Positions 58,031 through 64,000 of a stretch of 64,000 nucleotides of DNA are shown in pieces. The translations under genes and the position numbers were made by a program. Source of the DNA: Rutidosis leptorrhynchoides (taxonomy: Eukaryota > Streptophyta > Magnoliopsida > Asterales > Asteraceae); contig NC_092339.1 of the NCBI RefSeq assembly GCF_046630445.1, positions 59,356,501 through 59,420,500 of the forward strand, in the 5' to 3' direction. Under the pieces are notes generated by a model that saw only the letters and a list, made by a program, of their open reading frames with translations, searched no databases and was not told where the DNA came from. Position 1 is the first letter of the stretch, and each line of letters starts with the position of its first letter.

Positions 58031-59815
58031 GTATCGTTCTACATCAATTATCTTCGTTCGGTATGGCAATTATGTAATCTCTAATATTCGAATTAATTAA
58101 TACGTATAATGGCAAACTATATATGAATGATTGGACTGTTAACTGTGGACGAATAATCTTAGACAATTAAAATGAATTAAAATACCGATTATAACATATG
58201 AAACTAAATAATTCTTCAAGTTTGCCACTTGATTTCATCTTAAACCTCATTTGTATCTTGACGATTCCAATCTACGTTCAAACATTTCATAATTCTTGAA
58301 AACACCTCAATCGAGAAGATGAACCAACCGCACTTCATCTACGGAAGGAAAGATTGATGCATATAGTTATGCACCTAGAAACTCTCGGCAACTGAGTAAA
58401 CGTTTAACGCGTAGCTGTGCTAATTCCTTAGTGTTATTATTACCCAAAATAACTTGGTAATCCCTTTCAAAGTAGCAAATTTTGTCACAGCTCCAGCAAG
58501 GCAACTTCAACTTTTCAGTCAGACTAGCCTTATTATAACCTCGAAATATACGTTGTCATTTCGTCATCGTTACCGGGAAAACCATTTATATCTCACCACA
58601 TTAGCAGTAAACTTACCAACAACTTCATTGATCTTTGACTTTTCGAAAAACCATTATATCTGTTCATTAAAACCTTAGCATATATTCATCCGCACCTTGT
58701 AACTAGAATTGCCATACCAATTACCAGGAATCAGCAAACAGTACTTTGAATCTTGCAGCGTTTCTATGCCAACAGTTATATATATATATATATACATATA
58801 ACGTCTATCTCCTGAACTTACATACAGCAAATGTGAAGTTTCTGAAAAACACCCTAAACTGCGAACTAGTTTTCGAAATTTTGAGATTGCTGATGAAGCA
58901 GCAAAAACTGTAAACAATCTTAACAGCCAAAAGTTTGATGATAAAGCATAGTGGCTGAAGAAGCTCAGAAGATGAGAAAAATTTAGTACAGAAAAGCAGA
59001 TTATGCGAAACTATGAAGGAGGCTGTGGACAAATCACAAAGACTAAATCTGCCTTCAAATAATCCTGATGATTCTGTTTCTGATGAAATCTTTAGCGAAT
59101 ATCTTGCTTCGGATTTATGTTAAAATCTTGCAGAAAATCTTTCCTCATCAACCATCGAACTTAGAAATTCCAAAATATCATCATAAATATCTTCGATATT
59201 TCTGAAGATATTTTCATAAATATTCTCGTCTGAATTTATTTATCTCTTCATGCTATCTATATTACATCATAAAGGAAACTACGTTAGTTTCTAGATTTTC
59301 TTTAAAATTTGAGTTTGAATTATGAATGATTTTGAATTAGTGTTGGAAATTGATGTATGAGTTAGTATAATATAATGACACTTGATCAACGTGATTATAT
59401 TACAGTAAGTCATGCTGAGTTTCTAATGGGACGTGATGATTCACAGATCATAACGTCATCATGTGCCATGTTACACAACTCTTACGTTCTATCTAATCTC
59501 TAAACATATCAAGAATATATTTTCTTGATAGTTCTATCTTTTCTCTTGAATTCTGGTAATTTACCAAATCAAAATCGTGCTATTACAATCTCTCTCTTAG
59601 AACATTAGTCATGTTCATTCGAAACTCCATACCTACAAATTCTGGACCATTACTTGCGAAAAGAAAACAAAAGCATGGAACTTTGAAATAGAAAGGGGGT
59701 ATAAATCGCAGCAAATAAGAGAGAGCATTAACTTTAAATGACAATGATTATAGAAGACGAAAGCAGGGACTCCGAAACATAAGGGAGAATATAAAGCCCG
59801 TTAACAACACATAAA
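58031..59815. other. decayed interior of B
   Basis: Holds the counterpart of A's middle ORF in pieces: 58454-58678 is open for 74 codons and ends near DFSKNHYIC, then text with EDEKNLVQKSRL, MKEAVDKSQRLNLPS and DEIFSEYLASDLC around 58960-59120. I cannot assign a domain. A short (TA)n lies at 58776-58800. Confidence 0.4.
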
Positions 59816-59989
59816 TTACAAACCGTGGATATTAATACGAATAGCAATATAAAGACACGGTAGAATTAAGAATAGTATCACCCCAAGGTAATAGTAGAAG
59901 TAACCAGATTCTTCTGGTGGAAGATTAAAAAGAAGGGTGATAGAAATGATAATTAAGAAAATATCAAGGAGTAGAACTGGATGAAGCAT
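59816..59989 (-). CDS. antisense 57-aa two-helix membrane microprotein (element B)
   Basis: Minus-strand ORF, opposite to element sense. The longest ATG is at 60067, but I place the start at Met 59989: the homologue in A starts there, the upstream ATG overlaps the TATA box (60066-60072), and the spacing TATA-to-ATG of 83 bp is the same in both. The product has two hydrophobic stretches (residues ~6-23 and ~34-51) around N-L-P-P-E-E-S, and ends with LPCLYIAIRI and NIHGL. The C-terminus past helix 2 is basic then polar. It matches A in about 39 of 57 residues with many synonymous changes. No known family; a membrane-inserted peptide is inference. It lies ~490 bp before the 3' LTR. Confidence 0.55.
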   Translation of the reverse strand: MLHPVLLLDIFLIIISITLLFNLPPEESGYFYYYLGVILFLILPCLYIAIRINIHGL

Positions 59990-60065
59990 TTTTCCCAATC
60001 TTTTAGAAATAAGAATTAAGAATGAAAGTATAGGAATGATGAAAATAAGGGAACGAAAGAAGTTC

Positions 60066-60072
60066 ATTTATA
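60066..60072 (-). promoter_or_regulatory. TATA box of antisense microprotein (element B)
   Basis: Minus-strand TATAAAT, 83 bp from ATG 59989, with the shared upstream words GATTGCTTTGTC and GCGATGATCTG. See 1131-1137 in element A. Confidence 0.5.
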
Positions 60073-60455
60073 GTGGAGATACCAGACAAAGCAATCGATA
60101 CAGATCATCGCATTTAATTATAGAGATCTTAATTTCCTTACTCGCCGAAGAATCAAATCTTTTAGATTTCGAAGATTTCCTTTAAATCTCTTGAATTCCG
60201 GAATTCAAACGTGACCACGTCAAAGGTTAAGACGCACCTTATGTTCTAAATTCAACCATGACTAGTCAAAAAGTTATGATGAAACATGTCTTTCTCATTT
60301 CACTATTTAGTGATAGCTTCATTAGTACTCTTCAAATAATCGAATTGGTTTATCCATATTACTCAATGATAATAAAACTCTATTTATCAACTCATATTTG
60401 TCATGAAAACATTTTTATTGTTAACCATGACCACCTCACTCAAATTTCGGGACGA

Positions 60456-60477
60456 AATTTCTTTAACGGGTAGGTAC
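60456..60477 (+). other. polypurine-tract region of B
   Basis: GAAATTTCTTTAACGGGTA then GGTAC immediately before LTR start TGTGACGACCC; identical to the reversed 793-815. Confidence 0.6.
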
Positions 60478-60656
60478 TGTGACGACCCGAAAATTTCCGA
60501 CCAAATTTAAACTTAACCTTATTATGATTTCGACACGATAAGCAAAGTCTGTAATATTAAGTCTCGAAAGATTTGGAATTTATATTCATGTAATCAATTA
60601 CTCTTTGACCGTGCTCGACGATTCACGAACAATTGTTTGTAAATAAAAAAATACAT

Positions 60657-60944
<288 letters not shown>

Positions 60945-61456
60945 TAAGATTTTCATATATAACTGATGATTATATGTACATTGTAATACATAAAATATTA
61001 AATATATGCTATTATATAATATATATTATTACATAATTAACAATATGTAATATAAATATATTAAAAGTAACTACAAATTAAAAATATAGTTAATATAGTA
61101 ATATTAGTATTACTTTCATTATTACCAGTAATATCAATATCAGTATTAATAACATTAATGTTATTATTATTGTTATAATTTTAATTAAAAAGTCATGATT
61201 ATTAAATTTAAGATATTAAATAGAAAAATTATTATAAGGATGATTAAAGATAAAACTTTAATTATTGTTATGATTATCTATTATTATTTTTATTAGTATT
61301 AATATTATCATTTATTAATTATCATTTATTATTGCTAGTTCCTTTATCAATAATACTATTATTAGTTATATTATTATTAGTAGTATTAATAGTAATAATA
61401 TATTTTTAATTGTTAAGTTACAAAATTAAGAATTTAAAACAAATATATAAACACAG

Positions 61457-61694
<238 letters not shown>

Positions 61695-62626
61695 CAATAT
61701 TATTAGTATTTATTATTAATAGAATTATTATTAATATTATTTATATACAAGAGAAAATCAATAAACATAAAATGGATTCAGTTACCTGTATCTATCCTGC
61801 TATGTTAGATTGATTTTTCTGTTCCAAATTGGTACGAATCAGAGATGTAAACACATGAACACAACAAATACAGTTACATCTAAATCTACTTTATTTATCT
61901 TATTTATCCTTTATTGCTTGTCTGAGTAAAATTGTTGACTGCCATTGCTTTATTAAAACGTAAATCAATTACAGTTACTACATTAATCATTCACTTATTC
62001 ACACAATCACATTGTATATACCTTATAAGATATACACTGCAAATTCGGAATTAAACAGAAAAAAATATATATATAAAAGCCGTTCCCCTGCTCGTGCCAA
62101 CTTTTTCATCATAAATCGATTTCGAATGAAACTGCAAAAACTATTAATGCAATTTAGTTAGGAATCCTTAAACCAAACTTTCTGCAAAGTTTCAAGATCC
62201 AATTCCATTTATCAAGCTTTAATTTGTGAGTCAAAGGTAATTTTTCTAAAAAGTCAACTTTGTGTTCATCACCAAATTCGAATCTGTTTTAATGTTTTTG
62301 TTGAAATTAACGATCCAAAAAGTTTATATATACGAATTAAAACATGTTTCATGTTATATGTATGAGCTAAAACTTTCTAAAAATAAAAAAGAGAAATTAT
62401 TTTTTTTTTAAAAACAACAGCGATGAGCAGTTGGGTTTTTTTTTTTTTTCAATTAATCACAAATAGATTATTTCTGTGTTGGATAATATGTTCTTAAATT
62501 ATTTTAGTAAGCATTAATAAGATTGAAAGAGTTTTGGTCGATTTGATCTAAGTGAAGAAGAAAGGAAGATGAACACATGTAATACGGGTTATAATATTTG
62601 CTATGGGTTATAAAATAGAAAATAGG

Positions 62627-62696
62627 CAACAGCCTAGATGGTTTAAGGAAGTGATGGGTATTCGAGAGGTCGGGGGTTCGAGTCCCTGTTAGGGCA
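62627..62696 (+). other. tRNA-like segment in B 3' LTR
   Basis: Same box-A-like and box-B words as 20386-20447 (box B 62675-62685); one base change in the closing stem (CTGTTAGGGC). Confidence 0.55.
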
Positions 62697-64000
62697 ATAT
62701 ATTTTTGGGCCGATTTCCAATGAAGGTAGTCTTTCAATATGTTATTTATTATGTTATTATTATTATTATTACTAATTATTATTATTGTTATTATTAATAT
62801 TGTATTATTAGTTATTATTATTATTATAGTTATTATTATTATTATTAGTAACATAAGTATTGTTATTATTAAAAATTATTAACATCATTTTTTTTATTAA
62901 AACTATGAGAATTATCATGAAAATAAGTATTATTACCATTATGATTATTAAGATTATCTTTTAGTAAAAATTTACATTTTATTTTTATTATTATTACTCT
63001 ATTGATATTATTATTATCACTAACATTATTACTACAAATAGAGTGACGAATGTTTGTATCCAAAATTATTATTTTTCATATCTTTATTAAATCTAATCAT
63101 TTATTATCATTATTTTGGTATTACCATTAATTTAACAAATAAATGATGTTTGTATATAAGTATATTAAATACGCATAACTTAACTATATTTATATATGAA
63201 ATGAAAATATGTGAATAAATAATAAAACTTATAAAATATCAACTATATAAATTACATCATTAACAATAATATACAAATTTGTTCGATTATCATTATATAT
63301 TTTAATATATATATATATACAAATGATAAAGGTTCGTGAATTCGAGGTCAACCCTACATTTGTTCAATGTCGTCGTATGTATTTTTACTACAAAATACAA
63401 TAAGTGAGTTTCATTAATCCCTTTTTAAATGCTTTTGCAATATATATTTTTGGGACTAAGAATACATGCGCTGCTTTTATAACTGTTTTACAAAATAGAC
63501 ACAAGTAATCGAAACTACATTATATGGTTGAATGATCGAAGCCGAATATGCCCCTTTTTGCTTGGTAGCCTAAGAATTAGTAAACCGATCTACTAATTGA
63601 CGCGAATCCTAAAGATAGATCTATTGGGCCTAACGAACCCCGTCCAAAGTACCGGATGCTTTAGTACTTCGATGTTGTTTTTATCATGTCCGAAGGATTT
63701 CCCGGAATGATAGGGGATATTCTTATATGCATCTTGTTAATGTCGGTTACCAGGTGTTCAATCCATATGAATGATTTTTGTCTCTATGCATGGGACGTAT
63801 ATTTATGAGAACTGAAAATGAAATTCTTGTGGTCTATTAAAATGATGAAAATGAATGATTATGATAAACTAATGAACTCACCAACCTTTTGGTTGATACT
63901 TTAAAGCATGTTTATTCTCAGGTACGAAAGAAATCTTCCGCTGTGCATTTGCTCATTTTAGAGATATTACTTGGAGTCATTCATGAAATATTTCAAAAGA

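Larger units (their letters stand above)
57114..60477 (+). mobile_element. interior of LARD-like element B
   Basis: 3364 bp between PBS and PPT with no protease, RT, RNase H or integrase. It is collinear with the reversed interior of A: gag-leader remnant, decayed middle ORF, antisense microprotein, PPT. Shared layout with separate decay shows the family, not only one copy, has this form. Confidence 0.85.

Overview
This is a repeat-only stretch of a plant nuclear genome. It is AT-rich, packed with (TA)n and (AAT)n tracts, and built almost entirely of nested Ty3/Gypsy LTR retrotransposons plus one L1-type LINE. The element families look like those of a core eudicot, most likely Asteraceae; that placement is inference from memory of such repeats. 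I found no host protein-coding gene, rRNA, CRISPR array or functional tRNA gene.

Layout. (1) 1-8499, minus: element A, with ~4.1 kb LTRs around a ~3.6 kb interior that has no pol, so it resembles a LARD (large retrotransposon derivative). The left LTR is cut by the window edge. (2) 8500-9003, minus: a Gypsy reverse-transcriptase fragment, cut on the left by A and on the right by element C. (3) 9004 to about 17000, plus: element C, a long LTR carrying an L1 LINE (10767-12929, 21-bp target duplication), then tRNA-Met PBS, a small leader ORF, gag and a protease whose catalytic Asp is changed. It breaks off before RT. (4) 17000-18296, minus: a Gypsy integrase fragment. (5) 18297-64000, plus: element B, same family as A. 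Its 5' LTR is split by a 35.1 kb insertion; its interior is 57114-60477 and its 3' LTR (60478 on) runs off the window.

The 35,132-bp insertion (21303-56434) is flanked by an exact 5-bp duplication, GTAGC, and the empty site can be read in B's other LTR (63565-63569). It is a rearranged Athila-type complex. A plus-strand element has 5' LTR, Asp-type PBS, a gag-pol reading frame with seven in-frame stops and no frameshift, a 138-codon zinc-knuckle-like ORF, and an env-position ORF with an apparent intron. Then come three direct copies of a 3.32 kb unit (env-ORF 3' half, 3' UTR, LTR fragment), the last two apparently identical. An inverted (minus) copy follows, lacking gag and protease but with intact 138-codon and 505-codon ORFs. 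A ~208-bp palindrome and a scrambled LTR tail close the complex.

Points most worth following: a 57-aa two-helix membrane microprotein encoded antisense inside both LARD-like elements, with a TATA box exactly 83 bp upstream in each and many synonymous differences; the spliced env-position gene and the exon-like 138-codon ORF of the Athila element; pairs of ATGCGATCGCAT-core palindromes whose flanking arms differ between sites yet stay complementary; and the tandem/inverted structure of the 35 kb complex. Identical copies raise the possibility of an assembly error there.
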